From Daphnia pulex (Eukaryota > Arthropoda > Branchiopoda > Diplostraca > Daphniidae), in NCBI RefSeq assembly GCF_021134715.1, contig NC_060017.1, positions 4,650,001 through 4,714,000 on the forward strand: a stretch of DNA of 64,000 bases. The letters are read 5' to 3'. This document shows, piece after piece, positions 1 to 12,270 of this stretch. Each line of letters starts with the position of its first letter. The stretch's first letter is position 1. Under the pieces are notes generated by a model, which was given only the letters and a program-made list of their open reading frames with translations, searched no databases and was not told the origin of the DNA. Made by a program: the position numbers and the translations under genes.

Positions 1-1667
1 GCATCTCTTGCCGAAGAACCAGCATTAGATGCAGAGTTCCTTGATGTCTATAAAGGGACGCATGGAGTAATTATAATGCTAGATATTACCAAGCAATGGT
101 GAGTGCACAGGTTGAAATATTATTGTAAGCCTTTAACTAATGTATTTCAAGGTCAATAGGACATTTGACTACGTTAAACGAGAACTTCCAAAGATTCCAA
201 CAACCATTCCCGTTATGGTGCTTGCAAATCATCGAGATATGGGACACCATCGATGTGTCTCTGAAGACGACGTGAAATTTTTTATTGAAAGCTTAAATCG
301 GTAAGAAAATAACTAAAGTTAACAATTTTTTTTGTATTTCTTTTCGAATACTTTTATTGAATCTAGGAGTAAAACTGATGCCCAAATTCGATTCGGCGAA
401 AGCTCTATGAGAAACAGCTTTGGACTAAAGCTTCTTCATAAATTTTTCAACTTACCATTCCTAGCTTTGCAACGTGATTCTCTCCTTAAACAGTTGGAAA
501 CAAATTTACAAGAAATGTCTCTAACTAATGAAGAACTTGATCTCTATTTAGAGACGGATGATGCTAGCTATGATAAGTAAATTATTATTAATTTTGTTTG
601 TTTTTTTTCGAATTATTTGTATATTGTTTCTTTTTGTTGACAGATTTCTAGATCTACTTACTCAAAAACGACGGCAAACAGCTGATTCACTAAGCGCAGC
701 TACAGCGTCAAATGCCGTACAAGCTCCTGCTCCTAACGCACCTATATCATCCGCACCCGCCGCAAAACCGCAAGCGGCGGTCAATCCAGTTCAAGCAACC
801 ACATCTAAAGTAATGAAATCTTCCATAGACCAACCAAAACCTGCAACACAGACCGTGAATAGTAAGCCAAGCCTTAAAATCTTTTGACAAAAAAAAAAAT
901 ATATACATAATATTATGTCCATTATAGCAGGCGATTCTACTAAAAAGGAGAACGAATTTTCCAGCGTCGAAGACTTTATTGTCGATGGGGACGACGGAGA
1001 GCAAGCCTTGGGTTTCCTTTCTTCCATCGACGAAATACCTAGTTCAACGGTAAAAGGGGTTTTAGTCGAGCAAGATTCAGACAGGTAAAAGAAACAAAAA
1101 TATGAATTGATCAAAATTTTATTTTAAATCGTAAAATGGGAATTTAGTGATGCTGAGAATGAAGGCAATCCCATGGTGATGGGTTTTCAAGATGAAATCG
1201 ATGATGAGGATTATCTTCGAGCATCTGAGTTTGGAAATCCTGTTACACAGATCTCAGATTCTTCTTCGGACGAAGAAGTACCAGTTCCACAGACCGATAA
1301 AAAAGAAGCAGCTGCTTATAAAGTGAATAAAACGGTTGAGGATATTACTATCGAGGACGACCTAGATGACTGGCTCAATGATGGGGCTGAAAAATTACCT
1401 TCATCAAAATTGAAAGTTTCTTCATCATCGAGTTCCCTGAAAAACAATGAATCTGTCAATCGAAAAGTTCCTGAACCAAAGACGGTAGACGTTTCGCTCG
1501 AAGAATTGTCCCTTGAAGTGACAGGCAAGAGTAAAAGAGTAAAAGAAAAAAAAAGCAAACGGAAATCCAAAAAATCATCAAAGGATGAAAGAACCTCAAG
1601 TAGTCCTGCTCCGGATTCCGATGTAGTTGAGGAATCCCGTCCTTATAACGAATACGAAGAACTCTAA
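1..1667 (+). CDS. RABL6: RABL6/Parf-like GTPase, 3' part (5' end outside window)
   Basis: Six exons join in phase: 1-98, 160-300, 367-576, 644-861, 931-1084 and 1148-1667, giving 446 residues with the N-terminus cut by the window edge. The product resembles RABL6 (Parf), an atypical Rab-like GTPase with a long disordered tail, reported in animals to act in proliferation and to bind ARF. Seen here: the C-terminal half of the G domain (LDAEFLDVYK, MLDITKQW, VLANHRDMG in place of a standard NKxD), then the family block SSMRNSFGLKLLHKFFN. After that come an Ala/Pro-rich linker (exon 4), the SVEDFIVD motif (exon 5), an acidic and Lys-rich tail, and the terminal residues YEEL, which match the family. 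All donors are GT and all acceptors AG. A poly(A) signal lies at 1884. The protein identity is firm; the function is from the family. Confidence 0.9.
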
Positions 1668-2150
1668 AAGATATTCATTTTTATTATTATTATCTAATCA
1701 TTTAGACCACAATATCGATTTGTTTACTTTTCTATTTTAAGTTAAGTGGTGTACAAGGTATAATGTGTTCTTAAGCTTTTCAAATGCAAAAATATGTTGA
1801 CAAAGGCCATCATTTATTTATTAGTTAAAAAAAGAAAAAAAAAGCATAATGAAGCCTTAAATAATTTTGGATAATTGCCGCTTAATAAATGTATGAGTTT
1901 TCTAACGCCGCTTAACTTTATTTTTATTTTATAACCGTTAAAGTTGGCTTATGTTATTTTATACAGAACTGGAAAGCAATAGAGAAGAAAAAACGGACGC
2001 TATAATGCGAGATGAAGATAGTTAATGAAGGGCAGGGAAAGGGTTATGTATATCTGATATTACAACAATATGTAAATTACAATATGGGATGAATTTGATA
2101 ATGATGACTGATACAGTATTGCTTTCATGGAAGTCGCTCATGGAAGTAAT
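1668..2150. other. Convergent intergenic region with two poly(A) signals
   Basis: AT-rich spacer between the 3' ends of the RABL6-like gene (+) and the TTK-like gene (-). AATAAA at 1884-1889 (+) suits RABL6. TTTATT at 1813-1818 is AATAAA on the minus strand and suits the kinase, so the two 3' UTRs probably overlap. I see no other gene here. Confidence 0.55.
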
Positions 2151-4942
2151 TCACATCCACTGTCGAATATTTTCCTGCGAAAAGCCGAAGCAGTAAGTTT
2201 ATGTAAGCTGAGACTTAAGGATGTCTAATTACCTTGACTTCCTCAGTGAGTGGACCACCTTCTAGTAGAAATTCAAGCTGAATACGCAGCTGAGGGGGAA
2301 TGTTCTTCGAGGATTGGACCGGAGACTGACTTGTACATGTCAAATATGGATGGGATAGAAGCTGCTCAATTGATGGTCGATTGCGCGGATTGCGATCGAG
2401 ACAGCCTTTTAGAACTGCTATAACCATCGGATCAGCAGTCAAAGGAAAGTCTATAACATGACGCTCATCAACGATGGCACTGATTTTCTCGATCGTGTCC
2501 CTGAACTTGCTAAAAGGTGGGTTCTTGTAGATGAGACTGTACAACATACAGCCAAGAGACCACACGTCTGTTTTCCTGCTTATCTGTAACTCAATAGTGT
2601 AATATTAATACGAAGATTTCGAACGGATAAGAATTCAACATACCTTATACTCTTGGTACGTTCCAGAAGGCGTAGCAGATTTGATTGCTTCTGGTGCCAT
2701 GTAATTGTATGTACCGCACTGGCTGTCCTTCATTATCGACGTCATGTCGGCCTAGAAAGAAAACGATTAAATCGATTCGTTTAAGATTTTAACAGTTCTC
2801 ATACCTGGATAGAAGTGGCAATACCGAAGTCGATCAACTTTAAGCCTCCATTGACCAAAAGAAAGTTAGCCGGTTTCAGATCTGTATGAATCACATCTAC
2901 AACGACAAGATTAATGAATGCTCATACTTATAATAGAAACAGTAATTACTTTTGTCATGAATCTCTTTCACAGCTTCTAACATTTCCTGCCAGTAAAAGC
3001 GAATCAGGGTAGGGTTGATGGCGTTGAGACTGGTGCGAGTCCGGATGACAGTTGCGAAGTCGGTATCACCCTTTTCCATTACCAACAACAATTTCTCTTC
3101 TTCTTCGTTGTACTCGCTACAGATTTGTATTACTTTACGGAATTGGAGGGCACATACTAGCAATTAACTTACTATTCAAGAAGGCGGACGACGCGAGGCA
3201 AACCTTGCAGTTGTTTCAATAGCCGGACTTCATTAATATAGCCTTCAGCTGTGACTTCGTCAACGGAATCAAGACGAACAACTTTTAAGGCAAATATGTC
3301 AGTCATTTCTTGGTTCAGTACCTGCGTTTCAAAAGTCAATAAATAAATCTAAAAAATGAGTTACGCAAGATTTCAAGTTCAACCTGATATACGACACTTG
3401 ATCCCCCACGCCCAAGCGGTTTCATAACGCTGTAAACCTTGCCGTTTACTGCTATCTGCTTGGTTTTCGGAGTCGGTCGAGCATTTGGAGGGGGTAAAAT
3501 ATTGTTGCTGGAAACTGGGGGAATTAATTTGCTTCGTTGCTCCACATGTTGTTGGATGGGATCAATTGGTTGAACTTCTGCCACGACGCTTACCACTGGT
3601 TGAATAGGTACTGGCAGCGGAGGTTTAGAGCTTGCTAGATTGAAAATTGGAGACGTTTCTGCCTGTACTTTGGGTAATAAAATGCCGAGTGATGGTTTTT
3701 GTTCATCGTTATGCATTTCAGTCTTCGAAGTCGAAGCTAACGAAACTAGGGATGATTCTCGTATTTTGGTTGTACTAAATGATGAATGTCCAGTCCACGT
3801 CAGCTTTTTAGCTAGTGGTGTTTGCGCTTGATCTAAAGGATGCATTTTGACAGTCGGTTGTGTCGGTAGTCCAAGAGCACTCGCTGTATCTGAAGTAGAA
3901 TTCAATCCTGATTTGTTCTTGGCATTGGTGAAAGCATATATTTCTTCCATTTCCGAAGGCACAGATGGTAACTTATGGGTCGAAAAGGATGACTTTTCCG
4001 GTTGGTTCCATGCAACAAATTCATTTTTTGCTCCAGGTAGAGGCATACGTGAAACATCTGGTTTTAGAATAGCAGCACAAGGTGCTTCTTCTTTTACTTG
4101 TGTTACTATCCCAAGTCCTTCAGTAACTAGTTTGATGGAGGACTCTTTATGAGATTCTGGATGATTGATTTTCGTGCCAAAACCTTGTTGGGTATTTGTG
4201 GAGGAAGGGCCATAACCCCATTTTGAAACCTTATCTTCTGAATTGCCAAATTTAGACTGTAGGTTGAGTGGAACCTCATGTTGCTGTTGGCTAATAGGCT
4301 TACGAAAGATGTCTGGGAGAGAATCACTGGTGAGAGTCAAAAGATTGGATACATTACTTTCTTGGAGAACATTGTTGTAATGTGCTTTTTCTTGAGTGGT
4401 GTTTCTCTCAACCGTGTGAAGAGAGTGGTCCAACTTTCTTATCCTGTGTAGTTCTGGTGTTGATTCAGAACGACCAAACCTTGCATGAAAAGGAGTTACA
4501 CAGTGGAATTTAACTTGAAATTTAAAAAAAATACTTTGGAGTTGATGGAAAATCATGTGTTCCAAATCTTGAATTATCATTTTCTTTGAAGCAAAGTCTG
4601 GGTGTCCGTGGCAACTGAGGCCTTCCTGGTGTCATAGGATTGAGATTGGAAGCAGACACACTGGATGGGCGGATCGGCTTCAAACCACTCTTCTTCCTTG
4701 CATATCTACTGGAATTGGTTCCTGTACCTCCATCATGATTCTGTGTATTTTCTCCTTTTGTAGCATCATCACTAGAAGTGGGACTTGGTCTTTGCCAACC
4801 AGGGGTGGCAGCAGTAGAGATTATTCTGTCAATAGACACATATATAAACCAAGTACCAAGAGAAAAGTTTGCTGACACTACTTAAAACTTACATCGGTGG
4901 TTTTTTTCTATCAATATCTTCTTTTCTTATAAGTCCATACAT
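2151..4942 (-). CDS. TTK: Dual-specificity spindle-checkpoint kinase TTK/Mps1
   Basis: Nine exons read in phase: 4893-4942, 4535-4825, 3384-4479, 3173-3321, 2950-3116, 2805-2896, 2644-2751, 2233-2583 and 2151-2174, giving 775 residues. TTK/Mps1 phosphorylates kinetochore proteins to run the spindle-assembly checkpoint. The first ~465 residues are Ser/Pro-rich and disordered, mostly in one large exon; I do not recognise the TPR domain of the vertebrate protein. The kinase domain follows: Gly-rich loop [11 protein letters not shown] (~469-479), ATP-binding Lys in FALK (~492), catalytic loop [10 protein letters not shown] with Asp ~590 (HTD where human TTK has HSD), LIDFG (~607), NYMAPEAIK and DVWSLGC. 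The DLKPANFLL and MAPEAIK blocks mark TTK rather than other kinases. The start at 4942 has an in-frame ATG and opens a short 50-nt coding exon. The last exon is only 24 nt; without it the frame would stop at 2215. Confidence 0.9.
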
Positions 4943-5211
4943 TGCTTTAAATACTTTATATATTTTTTCCTTGCTAACGGTCGCTCTCTACCGCATCAGT
5001 TAAATTCAAAACTTTTTGTCTGAATTTGTCTGCATTCGGCTGTTGCCAGATTTCACAGATATGGATTTCAGAAAGTCAATTACGATGATTTTCCTCTTTT
5101 TTCTCTTGAATTTATGCAGGTATGGAGCCGACAACAGCAGATTCGCGTGTAAAGTTTTTATTTTACAGCTCACATTTTTAAAATAATTTAATTATAGGTG
5201 AATACGTGATT
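4943..5211. promoter_or_regulatory. Compact spacer: TTK promoter overlapping lipase 3' end
   Basis: Only 269 bp separate the lipase stop codon (5212) from the TTK start (4942), both on the minus strand. The interval must hold the lipase 3' UTR and the TTK promoter. A minus-strand AATAAA (plus-strand TTTATT at about 5157-5162) is a likely lipase poly(A) signal. On the plus strand an ATG at 5061 opens a 41-codon frame with a hydrophobic N-terminus (ITMIFLFFLLNLC) and a possible GT donor. I do not call it a gene. Confidence 0.4.
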
Positions 5212-7918
5212 TCAGATGGACGCAAACAACGGCGAGGGCGAGGATAAAAGAGCGATGACTTTGTCGTACAATTTTTCTTTTACATCATTTCCCTGTTGGC
5301 ATCAAGCATAAACATATGTTACGGTTTTATACGGTTGTGATTTATCGGAAATTTTTGTTCTTCTAGTATTTCTTTTTTTTTACCCATATGAAGTCCAAAT
5401 GGCTGTAATCACTAATACGCTCAGAGCCTATCATATTCGTAAGTTTGGATAGTAGCCAATCCACGTCCTAAGTAAAAAAAAAATTCAGATGTTTTTACTT
5501 TATTGAACAAGGAAAGAAAAATAGTTATAGCTTACCATTGGAGTAACTAATCGATCCCTTCCCCCAGAGAAGACGTAAATCTATGCAAAGCAGGTATCAC
5601 AAAATGTTGATTCCAATTTGACTTCATATAAATTTAATACAAATATAAATACCGGAGCTGTAATATTTCCAAGGTGATATTCAAACGGTTTAATTGATCC
5701 GTAGCGTAGCAGATTACCCTTTCGTCCAAAGTCGTAAGCCTGAAATACATTACCTGTACAAATGAACCGAATTAAACGCAAATAAATAATCGTTAATCAT
5801 GAGGCCAAGTAAATCCTGGCCATCACAATAAAAATAGGGCAGCAATAGCCGGTATTGTATTTGCACATGTAGTCCTACCCGCGTTGTAATTTTGCGCAAA
5901 TTGAGCAATAACTTTCACAGATGTTCCGCGTAAAAAATTTGCATCAAACAGTGGGATCAGAGTCTATAGTTAAGAACAAACAAAAAGAAAGGTAAACAAA
6001 TTATTGCCTTATCTATATTGGATGAATATTTGATAACAACTTACTGGGTCTAAATTTTCACTGGGACCTACAACCGCACGGAACCAATTTTTACAATACC
6101 GCGCTTGAATGTAAGTCTGTTCGCATATCACTTCCAAAAAGCGATCACCGAAACCTTCACTGTCAAGCCATCCATGAACACCAACAGCGTTGAGCGCAAC
6201 CTATAGGTGGGAATAGTTTATACACGTAACAGATTTTAAAATTTAAAATGTGGACATCTAACCTCAATGTGGTTAGTAAATGGAGTCAAAACGCGCAAAA
6301 ATTCGGTAGTAAAATGAGCGAATGACGACAGTGGTGCAAGGGCTACCTACAAAATAAGTTTCAAAGAATTTAAGTTTTAATTCTATAACTTTTTTTTTTT
6401 TAAATATTACCATCATTTCTATTTTTTCATTAAGCTCTGGATGCTTGACCATAGCGATGAAAAACACTCCACATCCTAATGAATGTCCAATGTAAGATAA
6501 CTTGGGCTGACCCGTCTCCTTCAGTATATAATCGATCATGGACGGGATATCAGAATTTCCTATTTCATCCCAACTAATTCAATAATCAAGCATGGGTAGT
6601 TAGTCTTGAGTCGAGTCGAAGTTTTGATCCAAAAAGTCGTTTGCAATAGAGATTGTTACCTGAATTCCCAAAACTCTGGTTCATCGGGATTGAGGGTGGT
6701 GTGTCTCCTTGAAAATCTGTTTCCCCGAAAATTGCCGAGCCATACGTCGTAGGATTGTTCCGCTAATAAAGTTGCTGAGGTAAGAGAAAGCTCTGGTCAG
6801 TTTTATTTGAATGGAAAAATAAATTTAGCTAACCGATTCAACTAGCATTTTAGCAATTTAGTTAAGGAATAGTAAATGTATTTTTTTTTTAAATTCATTT
6901 AAACCAAATAACCTTAACTTGAAGATTTTAATTGTAGATTTAAGAATTCAGCTTTATCAAAAGGGTTCAAGCACCGCCAGGCGAAGGGAAAGAAGGGAGC
7001 AATGAACTTATAGAATAAAAGGTGAATAAAGAAGAAGTAAACCCAGGTCAAGGTATAAAATCTATATGGTGGCGGATTTTTACTATAGTGATAAAGCAAA
7101 CTTAAAGTGGGTGGTAAATATCCAATGTAAGTAAAAAGAAAAAAAACGAGAACATTTCGAGAAACTTCCGCTAAATATGGGTCGTTAACCTCTCATGGAA
7201 TACGGATCCCTTAGATGCGAGCTCGTTGAAGTTGAACCATATAGACTAAACAAGACCATCCTTTCCTAATTCTAGTGCATCAACCAACATCAAGGTCCAT
7301 TTTAACAATATAGATGTTGCGTAAATAATTGAAAAGAAATATTACGTCGAAATATTTACCGAGGGAACGACTTGACGGGTTAACTACCCAAGTGCCGGAC
7401 GATTGCATTACTCCATGTTGTAAAAATACAGCTTTTTTTAGAGTATCGAATGATTTGGGTGGGATTCGGTGAAGTTCCAAAATGTATCTGTATACAAACC
7501 AATCACTGAATAGTAAAACAATTTGTTCGATCTCATATCACATCAACTGTTATTTGAAAAATTTCTAACCCATCGTCCGTAGTCACTTGATGAATTTCGA
7601 CGGGAAAGCCACGATTTTTGATAACTTGCGGCTATTACATTTCACGTAATGTTGACAGACGGGTAAACAAGAATTTTTATTTTATCATTAGACATCGTGT
7701 GTTAGACAACTTACAGGTGTAAACGAACGTTCAATGTTCGTAGGAAGGCGATCCAATAATCTCACTTTCTGTTCTTCCGCTTTTCTCCACCAATTTTTTA
7801 GTATTGCGCGAGATTTAAATGAATATTGATGTTGCTTAATTGAGTTGTAAGACGCACCACAGAAAACTATTGTCATAAATGAAAACCAACAATGCTTCTT
7901 CAGTCGGGTGAATATCAT
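5212..7918 (-). CDS. Acid lipase, alpha/beta-hydrolase (lysosomal acid lipase/Lip3-like)
   Basis: Twelve exons join in phase: 7715-7918, 7570-7631, 7360-7487, 6660-6774, 6411-6573, 6263-6346, 6045-6200, 5879-5963, 5653-5753, 5536-5580, 5384-5467 and 5212-5292, giving 435 residues, close to the ~400 usual for the family. These enzymes hydrolyse triglycerides or cholesteryl esters in lysosomes or the gut lumen. Seen: an N-terminal hydrophobic stretch (CWFSFMTIVFCGAS) suiting a signal peptide, then HGVMQSSGTWV, the YDVWLGNFRGN block with SRRH (family form GNSRGN), and the nucleophile elbow YIGHSLG (Ser ~201). The rest of the triad is the Asp in GGRDRLV (~375) and the His in YSHLDFIW (~404). The ATG at 7918 is the first in frame after an upstream open stretch. 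The catalytic triad is complete, so it is probably active. The substrate cannot be told from sequence. Confidence 0.88.
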
Positions 7919-8950
7919 GATGATATATTTACTCGACTTTACTAACACAAAACCTTTGAGCGACTGACATTTAAAACTGGTCGCCTATACCTGTCGCCAG
8001 GGAAACGTATCTTGTAGTAGAGAGAGAAGAGTTGAGAGAAGTTTCTAGTTTTTAGTGCAATATTTAGCATCCCAATTCAGTTTAGAATGATTTTTTTACA
8101 GTACGTATATTATTTAAAAACATATTCTTTATGAGCTCATTTTAAGTGCTTAACAGTTAAAATGATTTTTAAAATAGGCGCCGTTGAGCTTCGGAAAATG
8201 GCAACACCGTTTCCCATTTCTCATTGAAGTTCGTCTGCACCTCTTAGTTCTCCAACCCTCTAACCTCGTGTAGTCGCACGGTCAGACATTACTCATCATG
8301 GCCAGACTTCACGTATGTACACGTCAGTTTTGTAAGTTCTCATTGTAAAAGAATTTACTGATTTTTTAAAATTTAGCTAAATAAGCTCTTTTTCTGTAAT
8401 ATTTGTTATGTTGATGGCACAAGTGTGTGAACTGTGAAGTAGAGAGGACAAAGGAAATCTGTAATGGTTTGAAGAAGGAAGTGCATTGGCCGATTTTGAG
8501 ACAACAGTAACTCTACTTAACAAGACTTTTTGGCTAAAAGTTTTTGTGTTGCAATCTACTAGTAAAATTAAATGTGTCTGATCAATTCAATCAATTTAAT
8601 CATGTTACTTGTCTGGCTGAAATCTTTTAAGATTAAACATACAATTTGAAAACAAATGTAATGTAGAATTGTTGTATTTGTCCCACTGTCCACAATTCCA
8701 CCTCGTTTCAACATGCAGTGATATTTATGATTACTATCCTAAACAAAAAACACAAACAAAATGGTTTCCCTGTTGTCTGGCACACATAGATTGTCAATTT
8801 TTTAGTCTACTTTTGATGTCAAGTTGAGAGAAGTGTTAGCAGCAAGTTAAGAGCAAGTCACACGTATTAGGATGTTTAAATTTACCTTTAGTGCACGTTG
8901 TTTTAGTTAAGTTGATGATGTAGCCCTAATCCGCCTAAATGCGCACGTTT
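7919..8950. other. Intergenic stretch, no gene supported
   Basis: Upstream region of the lipase (which reads leftward), running into a decayed hnRNP fragment. At 8297 a short ATG frame (MARLH) ends at a possible GTATGT donor and could be a relic first exon, but its phase does not fit the downstream fragment. I see no conserved protein or RNA gene. Confidence 0.4.
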
Positions 8951-8960
8951 TTTTAACAGA

Positions 8961-9660
8961 TAGGGAAGACCCTCCACCTCCAAAAGGTATTGAAATGTTT
9001 GTGGGAAAATTACCACGTGATGTGTTCGAAGAATTGAATCGAATCTTCTCTACAATCGGTACTTCAAGGTGAAATGGAAAGGTTAGCCTAACGCGTAACC
9101 CAAGTCATTGTTTACATGTGAGTTGGTTAAAATTCCTTGTAATCTAATTAACCTTAAGTTTACTTTTTGAATTCAGTTCCATCAGAGATAAAACTAAAAA
9201 TAGTCGTTTTGCATTTGTCGAGTACGTTAATCATCGTGCAGCTTCCAAGACTCGTAGAAAGTTGATACCTAACCGCATTCAATTAACAGAGATAGCTGTC
9301 GACTGGGTCGAGTAGGGAAATGAAATCGATGAAGACGCCATGTCGCAGGTATGATAATTGCATTAATCGTGTTTAACTGAACTGGAGTTAAATATTTTGT
9401 TTCTCGTTTAGGTTACGTTCTTGTACGTCTGCAACTTGTCGCTGACAACTGCAGAACAAGTTCTTCGTGGAAATTCAATTATACCTTTACTGACAGTATG
9501 TAGAAGCTTCAAATGATTTTGCATTTATCTATTTTCGATCTCGAGAAAGAGCTTATAAAGCTATGCGCACCATAACTAAATATTTTGTTTCGTTCAAGGT
9601 TCGACATCTTTCATGCCGAATTATTACAACAGTGGAGAACATTCGAGTACAACAGCTAGC
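8961..9660 (+). pseudogene. hnRNP R/Q (SYNCRIP)-like RNA-binding protein fragment
   Basis: Scattered pieces match the multi-RRM hnRNP Q/R (SYNCRIP) proteins, which bind mRNA for splicing, transport and translation control. In order: PPPPKGIEMFVGKLPRDVFE (start of RRM1, 8966-9040), then the end of RRM2 with [20 protein letters not shown] and the linker TEIAVDWVE. The reading frame is then broken by a TAG at about 9313, followed by EIDEDAMSQ, a retained intron and RRM3 start LYVCNLSLTTAEQVL. A last piece, NDFAFIYFRSRERAYKAM, is the RNP1 half of RRM3. Most of RRM1 and the first part of RRM2 are missing. The retained intron with GT/AG ends shows it is a duplicated genomic fragment, not a retrocopy. 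I call it dead because of the stop and the missing domains. Confidence 0.72.
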
Positions 9661-9664
9661 GTGT

Positions 9665-12080
9665 AAGATTGTCCCACGTCTTACAACAGGTAATTGATCT
9701 GGCTTGGCTTAACCTGTTTATCTTTTATATTGCTTTGTTTGCTTTTATATGTATTTAGCGCATATTTGTTAGTAGAGGTGTGAGTAAAGAGTTAGTAATT
9801 TTGTTAACATATTAAGCCAGATATGGGGGCACATCACGTATAAACTTTCTTCGATTGTCGATCATATTATCCTATATAGCGTATTAGGATAATAGAATTC
9901 TACACTCCCATGATTTTTTTTTATGTGGTTCGATCAGTAGCTCAGCAAACGGCAGGTCCAAAATTTGTTGGTTGTATTTAACGAGTAAAATTTATTGACT
10001 TCTGGAGAACATTGGACGTGGCTTTCCATGTTCCGTCTAATTGGAGCCCCCCATCTCGACTCACGCCTCATGAGTAGGATTCACTCAACAAGTCCTCTAC
10101 GAATTCCCAAAGGTTTCGCTCTTTTGGACCGCAGTAAGCGGTGCCCTTCGATCGGTAATAATTTACTTTAGTTGATTTTAGGATAGAGACGAAAGCTTTT
10201 GACGAGGCTAAATAAAGTTATGCGAAGCCTCTCGACATTTCACGCTCTACTACGCCGTCGGTTACCTAGTACCTACTCAGTACCTTGGGGTTCGGTCATC
10301 GTGTTTTCACTGACGCCGACGAAAGGGAAGTAACGGAAGTTGTTGTTCGCCTTTTGTTGATACGAAATCTACGTCTATGAAAACATGCCTGGACTACTAC
10401 GGACACCAGTTCGAATTAATTAAGCAACCCGTGCCTGGTTTGGGATTAGGCCATCAATCAACTTTCGCAACATTTCGGCATCGACCTTATTCTCAAGTAT
10501 GCGGCGGCCACTTTTTCTTTTGGCGCTTCTTTTCTTTCTTTTCATAGACGGATGGCATTGCACTACAAGCATTGTACCTAACGAATTCACTTTGTTTTGT
10601 CTGTTGTTGCTTGCCATGCACGTTGACCGCGACCCGCAATAGCCAGTCACGCCTGTTAAATACGCCCGCCTGCATGTAATCCGAGATCCCCAAACAACTT
10701 TCTATCGAAAAGTACGACAACAAAACTTTCGGAGCACGAGAACAAAGGTTATGTTCACCAGCAGTCTGACCATGATTTTTGTCTAATACTATCTTTGCAA
10801 TTTGATCTAGAACACCTGGAGTTTCCAGAGCAAGGATCATAACAAACTCATGTTTTTTTAGTTTTTAGTTTTTTTTTTTCAATCTGGCAATTTGACACTC
10901 TTACTTCCGGTGGAGTTCCGGTGCAAAATTAGACGTGATTATAGAATTGCAAATTTGCAACACTAGATGGCGAAGGGTATATTGTTGTCGTTTTAATGGC
11001 GCTCATGGCGAACAGCAAATGTCGAAAGTTATTTTTACTTTTTGTTAAGTTCTTAGTTTTTACGGACCAAATTTAAAATTATGTGTAAGTAAATCTGCAA
11101 CTGTTTTTAGTCTAACCGGCAAGGCGGCAAAGTTAATTGCTTACATTTATCTCTTAGTCTACTTTTCCTATTTCTAGTCTACCTTTCCTGTTGTCTCGTC
11201 AAGGTAAATTATCAACTAAAAAATCGTCAACATTCAGCTTCATGCCGATGACGGATAGAGGTGAAATTTTATTGCTATTATAGTTAAAGCAAAAAATTCA
11301 CAGCAATTTTTTCTTTAGATATTTACAGCAAAGAAATTGACAGCTTTATGACTTGGTGCAACAAATTAGACATCTCGCATAGGACCAACTTCCTGACATA
11401 ATGACTCTTCTGTCATTTGGGGATCCAGCCAAGAAAACCATCACTCATAACCAATGCGGCAATGCCCATAATGCCCATCAAATATTCCGAGTACGTCAAA
11501 TGAGATCCCTGTCGACTCACCATTTCATATCGAACGCCACTCCTCCCGTCAATCTGGAAAAAACTTTCTGACGAGGTAAAACTGTTATTTCTCTTATTCA
11601 TTTATATGAAACTATCACGTATTTATTTGGTACATCGGGTCTCATTTCCAACCTCAGCGTCAGACAATGGAGATACCGGTACAGTTTATCTGGCTTGCCC
11701 TGAATAGTTTATCTCAAGTATCATTTTGGGTTTTAAATGCCACAGAGTATTAGCTAGTGCTAGTAAATGTAGAGTTAGATTTTTTTTAGTAGCTGTGTAT
11801 GTTATTTTATACAGACATACATGGGAAACAGTGGGAGTGATAGGACGTAGATTGTGGAGGGAGTAGAAATCGAACACGCGGGACATTCCGTATCGACAAC
11901 ATAACCATCATGCTCGCACATCTGGTCTTGTCCATCTCCGGTTAAGTTAATCATAGCCTTAAAAGGAAAGTAGCTGAGAGTGATCTGGAATGTTTACTTA
12001 AAATATAGGAATAGTTTGTGGTTACAGCTTCCAATTCCCAAACATTCACCTTTGGAAAAATGATTCGAAGAACTCTTAAC
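9665..12080. other. Unassigned region between two gene fragments
   Basis: No recognisable gene. A minus-strand frame at 10493-10840 (115 codons, starting ATG) has ordinary composition at first (e.g. LDQIAKIVLDKNHGQTAGEH) and ends in a Lys-rich run; a second frame overlaps at 10420-10650. I do not recognise either, and they could be one frameshifted relic. A plus-strand frame near 11320-11400 (KEIDSFMTWCNKL) looks exon-like but is short. Together with its neighbours the segment reads as accumulated gene debris. Confidence 0.35.
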
Positions 12081-12088
12081 AATTTACA

Positions 12089-12270
12089 AGGATTCGGTCG
12101 TATGATGTCGGTCGTTTTGACGTCGTCCACCGCGAGGAGACGCTACTCGATGTTATCCACTCAGTGAGCCGAAACGGCAGATCCATCTTTTTCACTGTCG
12201 TTTTGACTCTCATCCCAGTCTACATGTTTTCCATCATCGGGTATCACGTTCAGTTTCACGCCAAATTGTT
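12089..12270 (+). pseudogene. IP3-receptor transmembrane-domain fragment
   Basis: One open frame contains [20 protein letters not shown] followed by [20 protein letters not shown]. This closely follows the segment of inositol 1,4,5-trisphosphate receptors that links to and includes a late transmembrane helix (family pattern YREETLLNVIxSVTRNGRSI ... LVYLFSIIGY). IP3 receptors are ~2700-residue ER calcium channels, so this single piece cannot be a working gene. Homology stops just after GYH, and the frame ends near 12300 without the pore helix. An AG at 12088-12089 could be the old splice acceptor. It is best read as an orphan exon copy lying just outside the palindrome. Confidence 0.6.

Noticed and set aside
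10959-10972. CTCF-like ACACTAGATGGCGA
   Set aside because: Two mismatches to the consensus at the ends and no supporting context.
12060-12167. Small mitochondrial-type protein starting [10 protein letters not shown]
   Set aside because: It overlaps out of frame with the IP3-receptor-like reading frame, which has clear family resemblance, so the Arg-rich frame is its shadow.
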